A DNA stretch of 64,000 nucleotides from Mantis religiosa (GCA_030765055.1 CM060950.1:466271495-466335494); one strand, 5' to 3'; positions 21,165 through 31,689 are shown, counted from the stretch's first letter. Notes: generated from the letters alone by a model not told the origin. Translations and numbers: made by a program.

Positions 21165-22892
21165 GGGCCTGTATTACGATCTCCGGTTAAGGTGTCTGTT
21201 TACAGTTAACTTGAAGTTACACGCAGATGTCGGTATCACGACCTTCGGTTAAGGCCTAACTGAGAGTTATTTCTGGAGGTAAACTAACCCTCACCACGAG
21301 TAGCGGTTAGTGAGATAACTTGGAGTTTACCTTCTCACACAAAAAAGAAAATGGCGTACCTCCAGGCCATATTGAATGTTGACAGCGATTTTGACGATGA
21401 AATGTTGGCACAGTATTTATTTAATAGAAGAAGAGCTAAAGGAATTAGAATGCGGAAAGACAATTTCATATAAATATTTGTGACATGTTGAAAATGAAAT
21501 AAAATAAACCACCGGAGTAATAGGTTATCTTGACGTTATAGGTTATGGAATGATAATTTCTAATCCTTGTTTCACATAAGCTTGCCCCGTATCTCTTATT
21601 AGTGTCCCATGGTGTCAGTCACTTGTTGCAAGCAATGCAATATTTTATGCGACCATATTGCAACATGTTTTAACGAACATAAATGTAATAAACAAAGCAT
21701 GTTAAACCTATACCGGAAAGTACACGAAATACTATATGTGTAGGTGGGTAGGTATAAAAGTAGTAAACATTGGATTTTGCTAATAGTGGGTGCAATGTTT
21801 AATATGCGTTTCGTTAAAGCATTACCAGAGGAAAGTAACGAGCTGTAAAGCAAACAGCGAATAAAACAATTTTTTTAGATTATGCAATTTGTATGCAGTA
21901 CAGAAATATATTTGCTGTGAATTGCACAGGTAAAGAAATGTAAAAACCTGCCCATTTTGTATCCTGTGGTATTTAAATGAAGTCATTTATTTGTTCAATT
22001 ACGTTTTTCAATCAAGGGCACAATGTTGTGACTGAAAGGTGGCGTTTGATTATGAAGTGCCAAGAAGAAATGTAAGTTTGTTACAACCTGTTTCCTTAAA
22101 AGAAAACCATAGTTATTACTTCATAATTAGCCAAATATATTATGTTTTAAAAAATCCGTTACCAAGTTACTGGTCCCAGAATGCATATTTTATAACTTGC
22201 TTTTATACATGGATGACTCGTAATTTGTGGACCTTCCCTCTTTGCATTCACCTCTGTGAAATTATTATATAAGAAGAGTTAATTTATTCATGAGGAAAAA
22301 TTACTAGCCAAATGATTTTAGCCAAATTATATTTGGCAATACTATTATCAGAATTAATAACAGTTATGTGGCCTTATTTTTAATTTTTTTACAGGAAATC
22401 CCTTGGTGTTCATAAATTAACAAGGCATTCCATATATTATCCATATATCTCACCTAATCTATAATAACACTAACCTAACGCAACCTATATAACCTATAAC
22501 ACTAACCTAACGCTATGAAAAAGAATCTAACGCTATGGAAAATTAAACTGTAAACGAACTATGCTAGACCTTATTTCGAATGAACTATTAATGAAAATAT
22601 CACGAAAATATACACGGAACAGCTAATAAAAAGTTAAAACAAGACACCTGATGCTATTACATATGTTTGGTTATCCCACTAATTCACATTCTTAACACAA
22701 GATAGCGTTGCAAACAAGGTAAAATCCTAGTGGGAAATATTGCCAAACGTCCACATTCCACCATAATGCACAGGGTAACAAACCTACAGGTAAATCGAGT
22801 TCGTAATACGAGGCACTGAACCTAACCAATAGTTATCGATAGCTGAAAGGTAACAAACTTCGGCTAGTAACCGGAGATCGTATTACAGGCCC
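21165..22892 (+). mobile_element. PIF/Harbinger transposon, non-autonomous, TTA target duplication
   Basis: The ends are GGGCCTGTATTACGATCTCC and the inverted GGGCCTGTAATACGATCTCC, flanked by TTA at 21,162-21,164 and 22,893-22,895. That 3-bp TTA site and the GGGCCTGT-type end are characteristic of Harbinger. Subterminal parts repeat GGTTAAGG / GGTTA motifs. A 40-codon frame starts at 21,351. Most of the interior (21,480-22,780) has no recognisable gene, although it includes a TAACCTAACG-rich patch near 22,445-22,530. Confidence 0.9.
21351..21473 (+). pseudogene. Short N-terminal remnant of a Harbinger-type protein
   Basis: Reads MAYLQAILNVDSDFDDEMLA, then YLFNRRRAKGIRMRKDNFI and stop. Acidic start followed by an arginine-rich stretch is common at the beginning of HARBI1-like transposases, but 40 residues are too few for a firm call. 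Its position near one end of a Harbinger element supports the reading. Confidence 0.4.
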
Positions 22893-23298
22893 TTAGAAAG
22901 ATTCATAAGCCGGCACGGTCTATAGACTTGACTGCTTCGAATTACCTCTTCTGGGGCTACCCAAAGGATCCAGATTGAAGACAAGAATCAGCGACGAAAT
23001 TAGAGACATTACTCCTGACCACATTGCACGTGTTATACGAAACTTTGCACACCGTTTCATGCAGTGCTGCAAAGGAAGAAGTGCATTTGAAATACATAAT
23101 GTTTCACAAATACCACGTAAGTGTAAATTGTGTTAAGGACGTGAAACATTTAAGTACATACACTTCTATATATCCCTCAATATCTCTTCAAAAGTAGTTC
23201 ACACGTATTTAATGGCATCATTATACAATAATCTAGAGGTTTTTCGTACAGCCGTGGCTATTCCAAATAGCATGAAAAGTCCCTGATATGCGAGCGTA

Positions 23299-24185
23299 AT
23301 GTGAAAAGTTTCCGATCTCAAAATGAAGATGGCAGCACTCGCAAATAAAAGCTAGTGAGTTTCGTTGTTCATCTGTTGACAGTTACTCACCAAAGTTTCA
23401 GCCATTTTGGACCCTCTTTTGCTATCTAACAGTCATTTGATTGAGTTGATGTGAGTGTTTATATGAAAATTGACAAAATCGAGTATCGAGCTGTCACTAA
23501 ATATTTGTTTTTGAAAGGCAATACGCTTATGTTAATCAAAGACGAGTTGGATTCTGTGTATGGGGACTCTGCACCTTCATTTACCACAATGTAATTTTGA
23601 GCAGCCGAATTTAAACGTGGTCGTAAGAGCTTGGGAGACGATGAACTTTCGGAACGTCCATAAACTGTAATTACAGACGAAAACATCGCCAAAGTTCACC
23701 AAATGGTGCTAGACGACCGCCGAATTAAATTGAGAGAGACAGTAGAGGCTATGAACATGCCAAAAGAACGTGTTTGTTACATACTAAATCAACATTTAGA
23801 CATGAGAAAGATATCCGCGCGTTGGGTGCCGCGTTTACTCAAGTTAGACCAAAAACATGTTCGAATGAACATTTCCAGCGCTCTGTTGGCACAGTTTAGG
23901 CACAATAAATCTGAGTTTCGGCGCCGATTAATTACTGTAGATGAAACTTGGATACACCATTATACGCCCGAAAAAAAAAAAAAATACAGTACAAACAATG
24001 GACTGCAAAGGGGGAACCGGCTCCAAAGAGCAAAATCTGTTTTTTTCGGCTGGGAAAGTGATGGTGATTGGTTTTTGGGATAGTCATGGAGTTATTTTAA
24101 TCGATTATTTCCAGAAAGGAAAACCCTTTACAGAAGCATACTACGCTTCATTACTTGATAAGATGAAGGCAGAACTTGCAGAAAA
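23299..24185 (+). pseudogene. Mariner (family A) copy 1: 5' end and first two thirds of transposase
   Basis: Begins with the family A end (GTGAAAAGTTTCC) and leader, then KIDKIEYRAVTKYLFLKGNT, KDELDSVYGDSAPSFTT, DENIAKVHQMVLDDRRIK, ERVCYILNQHLDMRK, ARWVPRLLKLDQKHVRMNI, the first Asp in ITVDETWIHHYTPE, and after a frameshift in an A-run at 23,970 FSAGKVMVIGFWDSHGVIL and LLDKMKAELAENG. At about 24,186 the reading stops and continues in the opposite orientation with the 3' end of another copy. Early stops near 23,595 and 23,662 add to the damage. Confidence 0.88.
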
Positions 24186-24189
24186 CGGC

Positions 24190-25523
24190 GACATTTGCAT
24201 ATTTGTAACTCTACACACTTTTCCCAGCGATGCTCCCATCTCTGTAACCCGTTCAAATACTACTCGGCGTTTTTCTCTGCAAAATAATTGTTCACAAAGG
24301 TGATTGCCTCTTTATTTGACGAAAATCTCTGTCCTCCGAGCCGTGGATTTTCGCCATTGCAACCGCTGAGGTGTGAAACGGTGCGTTGTCTTGGGGAAAC
24401 AGGATTTTCCTTTTCTGCAAATGTGGTCGTTTCTTCCGCAAGATCCACCTTCAGCTTGGCAAGCAATAATGCGTAGTATGCTCCTGCAATGGTTTTTCCT
24501 TTCTGGAGATAATCTATTAAAATAACTCCATGACTATCCCCCAAAAAAACAGTTTCCATCGCTTTCCCACCCCCCCACCCCCCAAAAAGCAGATTTTGCT
24601 TTTTTTGGAGAGAGTTCCCTGTTTGCAGTCCACTGTTTGGACTGTATTTTTGCTTCGGGCGTATAATGGTGTATCCAAGTTTCATCAACGGTAATTAGTC
24701 GGCGCCAAAACTCGGATTTATTGCGCCAACAGAGCGTGGAAAATGTTCATTCGAACACGTTTTTGTTCTAACGTAAGCAAACGCGACACCCAAACGCGCG
24801 GACAGCTTTCTCATGCCTAAATGTTGATTTAATATATCACAAACACGTTCTTTGCTAGCTCTCTCACTTTAATTCGGTGGTCGTCTAGTACCATTTGGTG
24901 AACTTTGGCGATGTTCTCGTCAGTAGTTGCAGTTTTGGACGTCCCGAACGTTCATCGTCCCCCAAGCTCTTACGACAAGGTTTAAATTCACCTGTCCAAA
25001 ATTTCTCTGTGGTAAATGATGGTGCAGAAACTGAAATGAAACGTGTAGTGTTTAACTCCTGCTTTTACTGCATACGGCACCGCAGGCGGTGACACTGGTG
25101 GTACACGAGATGAAGATGGAGCACCGGTGGAATGAGATGGCGGGGGAAACCGGAGGTCCAGGAGAAAACCCGCCCCAGCGCCGTGTTGTCCACCATAAAT
25201 CGCACTTTGCGGTCGCCTGGGATCGAACCCGGGCCGACTTGGTGAGAGCCAAGCGGGCTAACCACTGAGCAACGGCGCGGCCTGATGGTGCAGAGTCCCC
25301 ATACACAGAGTCCAACTCATCTTTGATTTGCGTAGGCGTATTGCTTTTCAAAAGCGAATATTTAGTGACAGCTCGATACTCGATTTTGTCCATTTTCATA
25401 AAAACACTCACATAAACTCACTCAAAGGCCTGTTACATAACAACTGAGCGTCCAAACAGGCTGAAACTTAGGTGAGTAACTGTCAACAGATGAACAACGA
25501 AATTCACTAGCTTTTATTTTAGG
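24190..25523 (-). pseudogene. Mariner (family A) copy 2, inverted relative to copy 1, with a SINE inside
   Basis: On the reverse strand, from 25,410 downward: MDKIEYRAVTKYSLLKSN, the SINE-E insert, then DETWIHH-like MKLGYTIIRPK in a shifted frame, GDSHGVILIDYLQKGKTIAG, LLAKLKVDLAEE, and the C-terminus QRFSSNKEAITFVNNYFAEK followed by one copy of the LQRWEHRWEK unit near 24,205-24,260. The region of the second Asp is largely lost. The outer 5' terminal repeat is missing beyond about 25,523. Together with copy 1 it forms an inverted repeat with arms of about 0.9 kb. Confidence 0.85.
25029..25283 (-). repeat. SINE-E: tRNA-derived element with 11-bp target duplication
   Basis: GATGGTGCAGA lies at 25,018-25,028 and again at 25,284-25,294, directly flanking the insert. 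The reverse strand begins with a tRNA-like head that has an A box (GTTGCTCAGTGGTTAGC) and a B box (GGGTTCGATCCCAGG), followed by a body of about 180 bp. It interrupts mariner copy A2. No other copy of this family was noticed in the window. Confidence 0.88.
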
Positions 25524-25559
25524 TAAATTAATGGAAATAATCATTTTTGTCACACTAGC

Positions 25560-26330
25560 CGTGTGTATGTATGTATTTATTGACTGCAATTGGGTACTAC
25601 CCGGTGGCAGAGTTAAGAATACAGATCAAATTACAAATACTAGATTTACAACAATAACACAATAAACAATACAAACATGATAATATTTTACTTTAGTCAC
25701 TTAAAACATATCTAATTACTTCTCTATTTACATATTATATACCATTATAATTCAAAAGTTAAACTATAAACCATCTAGATTTTTTCTAAATTTCTTCAGC
25801 GACAGGGGACAGCCCTGAAAGACTGCTACAGGCAATTCATTCCATTCTTCAATGGTTCTATTAACAAAAGAAAATTTTCCTACGTCGGTTCTGTATCTTC
25901 TACCCTTAATTTTATACCTATGATCGTTTCGTCCATAATAATCCGGATTATCTAACCTTGCACTAACTTCCACCCATGCCTTTACACCAGCATTAGCTTT
26001 GAATAATGCTACCAACCTATGCTTTTTACGCCTAATTCTTAATTCCTCCCATTTAGTCTCATCTCCTTTTATAGGCGCAAAATACTTGCCTCTTTTTATG
26101 AATTTTATTGCCCTCTTCTGTATTTTTTCTAATGGATCGATTTGGTTAGCTCTATACGGGTCCCAGCATGCTACTCCATATTCCATAACCGGCCGCATTA
26201 AGGCCTTGTAGGCAATTTCCCTGTACCTAGCGCTCCCCTTTTTCAATATTCTCATTACGAAATGTAATGCCTTCCACGCATTCCTAGATGTGGAATTTAC
26301 TTGTTCGTCCCATCCAGCAATGTAGTGTAT
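25560..26330 (-). pseudogene. 3' end of a CR1-type non-LTR retrotransposon ORF2
   Basis: Reverse strand frame to 25,764: AWKALHFVMRILKKGS (extending upstream of the first Met at 26,255), YKALMRPVMEYGVACWDPY, IDPLEKIQKRAIKFIKRG, then NRTIEEWNELPVAVFQG and LKKFRKNL. This is the conserved C-terminal block after the reverse transcriptase in CR1/Jockey-like elements (the VMEYGxxCWDPY motif). The 3' untranslated region continues to about 25,560 and includes AATTGGGTACTACCCGG. The RT core and endonuclease are missing: a typical 5' truncation. Confidence 0.82.
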
Positions 26331-26733
26331 GCTAAGGTTGTAACGATGTGTTTTAGTTAGAACTTTTTATATGAATATTGTTTTCTGATATGACCTAGTA
26401 GGCCATGTAATGACAATATAAAAAATATGTGTGTAATGTTGTGTGACTGGCTTTAGTAATAATTGTGTTACGTATTGTGATGACGTAGCAGTAAATCGGC
26501 CAATCACAAAATTAATAGAGGAGTAACGACAGTTACGAAAAAATCAATAATCTTGAGATAGATATATGTTCTTTAGTTTTGTTTCTTGACGCTGGAGAAA
26601 TGTCGAGGTGAATATAAAAGTTTTGTAATGGAAAATCAAGAATAATGGTCACAAAGAGTTATTCGGTATTCGTAATAGCGATGAGTGGACGTTCAAAAGT
26701 GATGAATTTTAAGTAATTAACAGAAATTATATA
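26331..26733. other. No recognisable gene
   Basis: AT-rich sequence without motif or repeat that I can identify, up to the TA target of the next transposon. Confidence 0.4.
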
Positions 26734-26735
26734 TA

Positions 26736-28139
26736 CACTCCTGGAAATGGAAATAAGAACACATTGATGCCCGTGTGTCAGACCCACCATACTTGCTCCG
26801 GACACTGCGAGAGGGCTGTACAAGCAATGATCACACGTACCGAACAGCGGACACAACAGGAACCGCAGTGTTGGCCGTCGAATTGCGCTAGCTGTGCAGC
26901 GTTTGGGCACCGCTGCCGTCAGTGTCAGCCAGTTTGCCGTGGCATACGGAGCTCCATTGCAGTCTTTAACACTGGTAGCATGCCGCGACAGCGTGCACGT
27001 GAACCATTTGTGCAGTTGACGGACTTTGAGCGAGGGCGTATAGTGGGCATGCGGGAGGCCGGGTGGACGTACCACCGAATTGCTCAACACGTGGGGCGTG
27101 AGGTCTCCACAGTACATCGATGTTGTCGCCAGTGGTCGGCGGAAGGTGCACGTGCCCGTCGACCTGGGGCCGGACCGCAGCGACGCACGGATGCACGCCA
27201 AGACCGTCGGATCCTAGGCTGTGCCGTAGGGGACCGCACCGCCACTTCCCAGCAAATTAGGGACACTGTTGCTCCTGGGGTATCGGCGAGGACCATTGGC
27301 AACCGCCCCCATGAAGCTGGGCTACGGTCCCGCGCACCGTTAGGCCATCTTCCGCTCACGCCCCAACATCGTGCAGCCCACCTCCAGTGGTGTCGCGACA
27401 GGCGTGAATGGAGGGACGAATGGAGACGTGTCGTCTTCAGCGATGAGAGTCGCTTCTGCCTTGGTGCCAATGGTGGTCGTATGCGTGTTTGGCGCCGTGC
27501 AGGTGAGCGCCACAATCATGACTGCATACGACCGAGGCACACAGGGCCAACACCCGGCATCATGGTGTGGGGAGCGATCTCCTACACTGGCCGTACACCT
27601 GTGGTGATCGTCGAGGGGACACTGAATAGTGCACGGTACATCCAAACCGTTCTACCATTCCTAGACCGGCAAGGGAACTTGCTGTTCCAACAGGACAATG
27701 CACGTCCGCATGTATCCCGTGCCACCCAACGTGCTCTAGAAGGTGTAAGTCAACTACCCTGGCCAGCAAGATCTCCGGATCTGTCCCCCATTGAGCATGT
27801 TTGGGACTGGATGAAAAGTCGTCTCAAGCGGTCTGCACGTCCAGCACGAACGCTGGTCCAACTGAGGCGCCAGTTGGAAATGGCATGGCAAGCCGTTCCA
27901 CAGGACTACATCCAGCATCTGTACGATCGTCTGCATGGGAGAATAGCAGCCTGAATTGCTGCGAAAGGTGGATATACACGGTACTAGTGCTGACATTGTG
28001 CATGCTCTGTTGCCTGTGTCTATGTGCCTATGGTTCTGTCAGAGTGATCATGTGATGTATCTGACCCCACGAATGTGTCAATAAAGTTTCCCCTTCCTGG
28101 GACAATGAATTCACAGTGTTCTTATTTCAATTTCCAGGA

Positions 28140-28140
<1 letters not shown>
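26736..28140 (+). mobile_element. Tc1-like transposon with intact transposase gene
   Basis: Left end CACTCCTGGAAATGGAAATA after TA; right end the inverted CTCCTGGAAATTGAAATAAG followed by a TA run. The two ends match for about 27 bp with two differences. The right boundary is uncertain by 2 bp because the last bases merge into the (TA)n repeat. The element carries one uninterrupted gene. It is GC-rich compared with the surrounding sequence, as many young Tc1 copies are. Confidence 0.93.
26980..27954 (+). CDS. Tc1-like transposase, 324 residues, uninterrupted
   Basis: Catalyses excision and TA-directed insertion of its element in the nucleus. I start at MPRQRAREPFVQLTDFERGR because family members begin there; the frame is open back to 26,764, so a longer form is possible. 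Domains: helix-turn-helix 12-50 (GMREAGWTYHRIAQHVGREV), second DNA-binding region about 60-120 including RPGAGPQRRTD, catalytic Asp155 in VFSDESRF, Asp239 in FQQDNARPHVS, Glu272 in SPIEHVWDWM. I count 32 residues between Asp239 and Glu272; Tc1 usually has 34. No stop or frame break is seen. TATA-like TATATA precedes the element rather than the gene. Whether it is active cannot be told from sequence. It is the only complete transposase in the window. Confidence 0.93.
   Translation: MPRQRAREPFVQLTDFERGRIVGMREAGWTYHRIAQHVGREVSTVHRCCRQWSAEGARARRPGAGPQRRTDARQDRRILGCAVGDRTATSQQIRDTVAPGVSARTIGNRPHEAGLRSRAPLGHLPLTPQHRAAHLQWCRDRREWRDEWRRVVFSDESRFCLGANGGRMRVWRRAGERHNHDCIRPRHTGPTPGIMVWGAISYTGRTPVVIVEGTLNSARYIQTVLPFLDRQGNLLFQQDNARPHVSRATQRALEGVSQLPWPARSPDLSPIEHVWDWMKSRLKRSARPARTLVQLRRQLEMAWQAVPQDYIQHLYDRLHGRIAA

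Positions 28141-28196
<56 letters not shown>
28141..28196. repeat. (TA)28 microsatellite at the end of the Tc1 element
   Basis: Uninterrupted TA dinucleotides starting exactly at the right terminal repeat. Expansion probably began from the TA target duplication. Confidence 0.97.
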
Positions 28197-28200
<4 letters not shown>

Positions 28201-28390
28201 TCAAAATAAGAATTTATCGATGTGTTGGAGGTAACCTATAGTGATGGATTAAGGAAGAAAGTTCGAGTAAAATGTAATCCAGATTATACAGTTAAATAAT
28301 ATATTACGAAGTCGGAGTCATATAAAATTTTATTTCTGTCACTAAAATTCCACACCTGAGAAAAGATCTTATGACTCTTATTTAATTAAA

Positions 28391-28985
28391 TCCAGGGGTG
28401 GCTGGTGGCTCTGAAAATTGGTGGTTCACAAAGTTATCCATGCAACTAAATTTTTTAAAGTAACAAAATTTCTTTAAGCCTGTCACTACAGACTGCTCTA
28501 CACACAAGTTAACGGTAATTCACAGCATATAACACAACATTCACATTTCATAAACACTCTACAATATTTATCGTATACATCGTTGTTAAAGTTCCTGTTA
28601 AAACATCTTTTTTTGTGTGTGTGTTGACTATCTGTGTGATATTTAGTTTCGGCGTGGGTCTTCCAAGTCGCTTAAGTTCAATTTTTTCTTCTAACGTCAT
28701 GTTTGAAAAAGGATGTGCTAAAAGACACTTTATGGAATTCATTGTTTCTTCTTATAACACAAGTTACATGTATTTATATAAATATTTCTGATGCACTACT
28801 CAAAACAGGCAGAGGTAACAAAACACGACACAAACCATGTGGCTATGTACTCGTAGGTTACATTTAACATAGGAGCAATAGATGCCGCTGCTGTGATGAA
28901 AGAACGACCAGGTTAGGCATCCACTATTCTCTGGCAGCTAGGTTAACCTACCACACGCAGCCATACACCTCGCATCGCACCCCTA
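28391..28985 (-). pseudogene. hAT (ZMYM1-like type) fragment: N-terminal end only
   Basis: The reverse strand from 28,742 reads MNSIKCLLAHPFSNMTLEEK and LKRLGRPTPKLNITQIV, the same N-terminal motif as the hAT at 16.8 kb (KCVIKERGRPTPVLNI). CAGGGGTGGCTGGTGG at 28,394 looks like one hAT terminus; the possible partner (inverted TAGGGGTGCGATG near 28,985) is only partly similar and I found no 8-bp target duplication, so the borders are tentative. The zinc finger, catalytic core and dimerisation domain are missing. Confidence 0.55.
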
Positions 28986-29285
28986 CTTGCCTCGGCAAAT
29001 CCTAGGTTCGTCCTGCCCTATACCTCCGCGTTGTATGCCAGTGGTTTGCATCTGGGAGTGAACTACTTGGCACCTGCAAACAATACAGCGCGCTCAGGTC
29101 CCCTGCACTAGACAAGGTCGAAATGAACTCCAAATGGAACATGCCATTACATTAAAGGGAGATCCAGCATTTTGGTTGTAGCGCAAACATGCTACCCCCT
29201 TCAGAACCTTCTCAACCTGGATCTTCCAAACAGTCAACGTGCATCCTATCTGCTGCGAGTGGAGAAATATATCGCCACAAGGTTT

Positions 29286-29391
29286 GAACGAGTAGAGCCT
29301 GATTGAAAAATTCAATGCTATAGCCGGGATTTGAACCACGGATCTCCCACTCTCCATGCGGTTGCTCTAAACCACTGGGCTACTATGGCCA
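29286..29391 (-). repeat. SINE-B copy, inverted relative to the next one
   Basis: The reverse strand has GGCCATAGTAGCCCAGTGG, the B-box region GGTTCAAATCCCGGC and CTATAGC, then AATTTTTCAATC. It faces a second SINE-B copy about 100 bp away on the other strand. Confidence 0.75.
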
Positions 29392-29409
29392 ACTATGAAG
29401 CCTGGGACT

Positions 29410-29625
29410 TAAGTACTTACAGAATAGTAAGTCGCCACAAAAGGCGTGTCTCATAGCATATGAGAACCCCTAGTGGTCTACCGGGAAACATACGAGTCAG
29501 TTGGAGAATTTAATGTCATGTCGGCATGTTGGCCATAGTAGCTCAGTGGACAAACCGCACGTGGAGCCGGAGATTCGAGGTTCAAATCCCTGCTATGGCA
29601 TTGGTATTTTTCAGTCTCGCTCTAC
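29410..29625 (+). repeat. SINE-B copy with full 5' extension
   Basis: Forward copy with the extension (AAGTACTTACAGAATAGTAAG, TGAGAACCCCTAGTGGT, CTACCGGGAAACATACGAG, CAGTTGGAGAATTTAATG), then the tRNA-like head GGCCATAGTAGCTCAGTGG with GGTTCAAATCCCTGC and CTATGGCATT. The extension also appears at 13.6, 42.5, 49.8 and 54.8 kb, so it is a real part of the repeat. Confidence 0.8.
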
Positions 29626-29629
29626 TCAT

Positions 29630-29690
29630 TCACTAGCTTTTATTTACGAGTGCAGTCATTTTCATGTTGAGATAGGAAACTTTTCAGACC
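29630..29690 (-). repeat. Mariner family A, solitary 5' end
   Basis: CACTAGCTTTTATTTACGAG and AACTTTTCAGACCACCT are the reverse of the leader and terminal repeat of family A mariners (compare 53,030-53,100). Nothing else of the element is present. Confidence 0.7.
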
Positions 29691-30461
29691 ACCTTTGTAT
29701 TACAGTAAATAGTTACGTGGAGTTTAACGTGCTCTATTTATGTTTCTTAACTTACTGTACGCCAACTTACTAATATTTCACTCTTCTAATCGACCACATA
29801 AGAAACATCACAGCGCTGGTCACTGAAGGACAAAACGCCTCAAACAAGTAGGAACACCCTGGATGTATTGTTACGGGATTTCAGCGGCGTCAGAAGGAAA
29901 CTTAGTCTTGCCCGCGATCTCTTTCAGGGCACTTATTTAATTCATTGTTTTTTTGTCCCCAACCTCCAAAGGGGGAGGGAAGGAGCTATACTTGGACCAT
30001 TTTAACTGAGAAGGTATACCTCGACTTCTCCTGGTTAGTCTACAAGGAAATGGTGTTGTACGCCGGGCTGATTGATCGTGCAGGATCTCAGAAACATGCC
30101 TGATCACTATGCCCAGCAATTCATGCACCGTAACTATTAGGTAGTAGTGTTAGATGAGTCACTCTGGTGAGGTTTACCGGTCTTTGTCAATGGTACTTAG
30201 CCCGTGTTCCGGCCGTCTCTTAAGGGTCACTCAAGGCTGCATAACTCATTGCGCTGGAACCGGTTTTCTCATCTTATCTATTATCAGTGGCGGCAAATTG
30301 TACTTTCAACCTGAACACTACATAGTGAGTGGTAGGAAATCACATTTGGCTGTATGCTCTTTGACAAGGTTCAGAGATGCTTTAGCGAAGAATTTCTGTG
30401 CCTATGATGGCGTGCCCCCCTCCGCCCCCTGCGAGCAAGAGGTGAAGAGAGAGAGAGCATA
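29691..30461. other. No recognisable gene
   Basis: A forward frame at 30,154-30,462 (102 codons) and a reverse one near 29,937-30,128 show no family motif and no repeat relation. I do not treat them as genes. Confidence 0.4.
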
Positions 30462-30529
30462 AAGTCTGTCTAGTCAACGCGAGTGCAGTTGCCTCACAAA
30501 GGAAGCGAAGCACTTCACAAATGGCACAC

Positions 30530-30757
30530 TTTTTTGTGTGTGTAATTTACGTCCTCCAACGTTGAGTCATATGGGTGAAATGATGCTCAAATGAGTCCAG
30601 GGTCCATGGAGCTTAGAGTTACCCGACATTCGTCTTGAAATATAAGGGAAAAACCTGGAAAAAACCTTATCCAGGTAACTCACCCTGACCGAGATTTGAA
30701 CTGGGGACCTCTTGAACGTAAGGCAGACACGCTACCATTCATGCTACCGAGGCGGGC
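30530..30757 (-). repeat. SINE-A copy
   Basis: Inverted: T run at left, then ACGTCCTCCAACGTTGAGTC, the body with TCCATGGAGCTTAGAGTTAC, CCAGGTAACTCACCCTGACC and GCTACCGAGGCGGGC at right. Target duplication is not clear (possibly around TGGCACAC / CCGGAACCC). Confidence 0.88.
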
Positions 30758-31022
30758 CGGAACCCTGTCGTTGAGGACCAATAGCAACCCTGATTTTCTT
30801 GAAATGACAGTCGCATGTCTACTCCATGTGGAGTCTTAGTTGCTAAAGTTCCAACTTCTAGTTGATCTGTTTCATTACGTGCAGAAATTCGTTCCTGGAG
30901 AAGACTTTAAAAAAATCTCATAAGCGCTTGTTTTGAACACATATAAATATGTGCTGAAAAATAATCTTTTTAAGGGGTCATGCAATGAGCCTGATAAATT
31001 GTGGGTGTTCACAGAAATACAG

Positions 31023-31268
31023 GTTTTTTTTTTATATAATTTACGTCCTCCAACGTTGTCATATCGGACAATGGATGGAATAGGTAAAATGATGCTCAAA
31101 TGAGCCCAGGGTAAATAGAGCTTAGAGGCTTAGAGTTACCCTACATTCGCCTTTCAGGATAAGGGAAAACTCCGGGAAAAAACCTTATCCATGTAACACA
31201 CGAGATTCCAACGCGGGACCTCTTCGACGTGAGGCAGACATGCTAACACCACGCTCCCGAGGCGGGCT
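31023..31268 (-). repeat. SINE-A copy with target duplication
   Basis: Inverted copy with T run at left and GAGGCGGGCT at right. ACAGAAATACAG before and AGAGAAATACAG after the insert are a 12-bp duplication with one change. Copy 2 of the host element has the empty site (ACAGAAATACAG at about 8,311-8,324). Confidence 0.9.
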
Positions 31269-31340
31269 CAGAGAAATACAGTTAGAACACTTTGAATAAG
31301 ATAAGAGTTATTATGGAATCCAGTAGAATTGTAGCTTGGC

Positions 31341-31434
<94 letters not shown>
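31341..31434. repeat. (AT)n(TG)n microsatellite
   Basis: A short AT run followed by about 38 TG dinucleotides without interruption, inside IS630-like copy 5. Confidence 0.95.
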
Positions 31435-31436
<2 letters not shown>

Positions 31437-31689
31437 AAAACTAAGGAAGTTTGGCAGTAATGGGCATAAGATAATTTATTTAGACGAAACCTCGAAGGAT
31501 ACCCATGACGTATCGAGAAACGTGGCAACCTTGCAGAACGGACTGGGAGATGGAGGGCCGGGGTTGTGAAACGATTATAAGGGTTCGTCAAAAGAGGCGG
31601 CCGAACTGCACCCGCGTAAACTAAGCAGACTTTAACAGGGGTGTCCGGACCTCCACTTTCCACCTTTCATCTTGGTTTGCTGTTTCGGG

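Larger units (their letters stand above)
21040..23105 (+). pseudogene. C-terminal part of a mariner-like transposase, split by a Harbinger element
   Basis: Left piece (about 21,040-21,164): ERYFLMLRRETLSILRKV, then the second Asp in QQDGAPAHM. Right piece (22,896-23,105): IDLTASNYLFWGYPKD (corresponding to the SPDLTPCDFFLWGY region), RISDEIRDITPDHIARVIRN and RFMQCCKGRSAFEIH. These are in family order. The element between them, 21,165-22,892, is a clean insertion with TTA at each side. Stops and a frame change remain after removing it, so the gene was dead or has decayed since. Confidence 0.72.
30462..31640 (+). pseudogene. IS630-like transposon copy 5, with two SINE-A insertions and an internal deletion
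   Basis: Matches copy 2 (7,796-8,880) from AAGTCTGTCTAGTCAACGCG onward, interrupted by SINE-A at 30,530 and 31,023. Compared with copy 2 it lacks about 280 bp that hold the second helix-turn-helix. After that the frame 31,310-31,569 keeps KLRKFGSNGHKIIYLDET, including the first catalytic Asp, and DTHDVSRNVATLQNGLG. A TG repeat of about 76 bp has grown where copy 2 has a short TA run. The C-terminal half is missing, as in copy 2, so both may derive from one truncated ancestor. Confidence 0.78.

Noticed and set aside
22445..22535. Telomere-like TAACCTAACG patch
   Set aside because: Only a few irregular units that do not match the insect TTAGG repeat; it lies inside a Harbinger.
26659..27996. 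Several long reverse-strand frames over the Tc1 element
   Set aside because: Antisense shadows of the GC-rich transposase gene, whose motifs are all on the forward strand.
30154..30462. 102-codon forward frame as a gene
   Set aside because: No recognisable motif, no related copy, and it is flanked by unassigned repeat-rich DNA.
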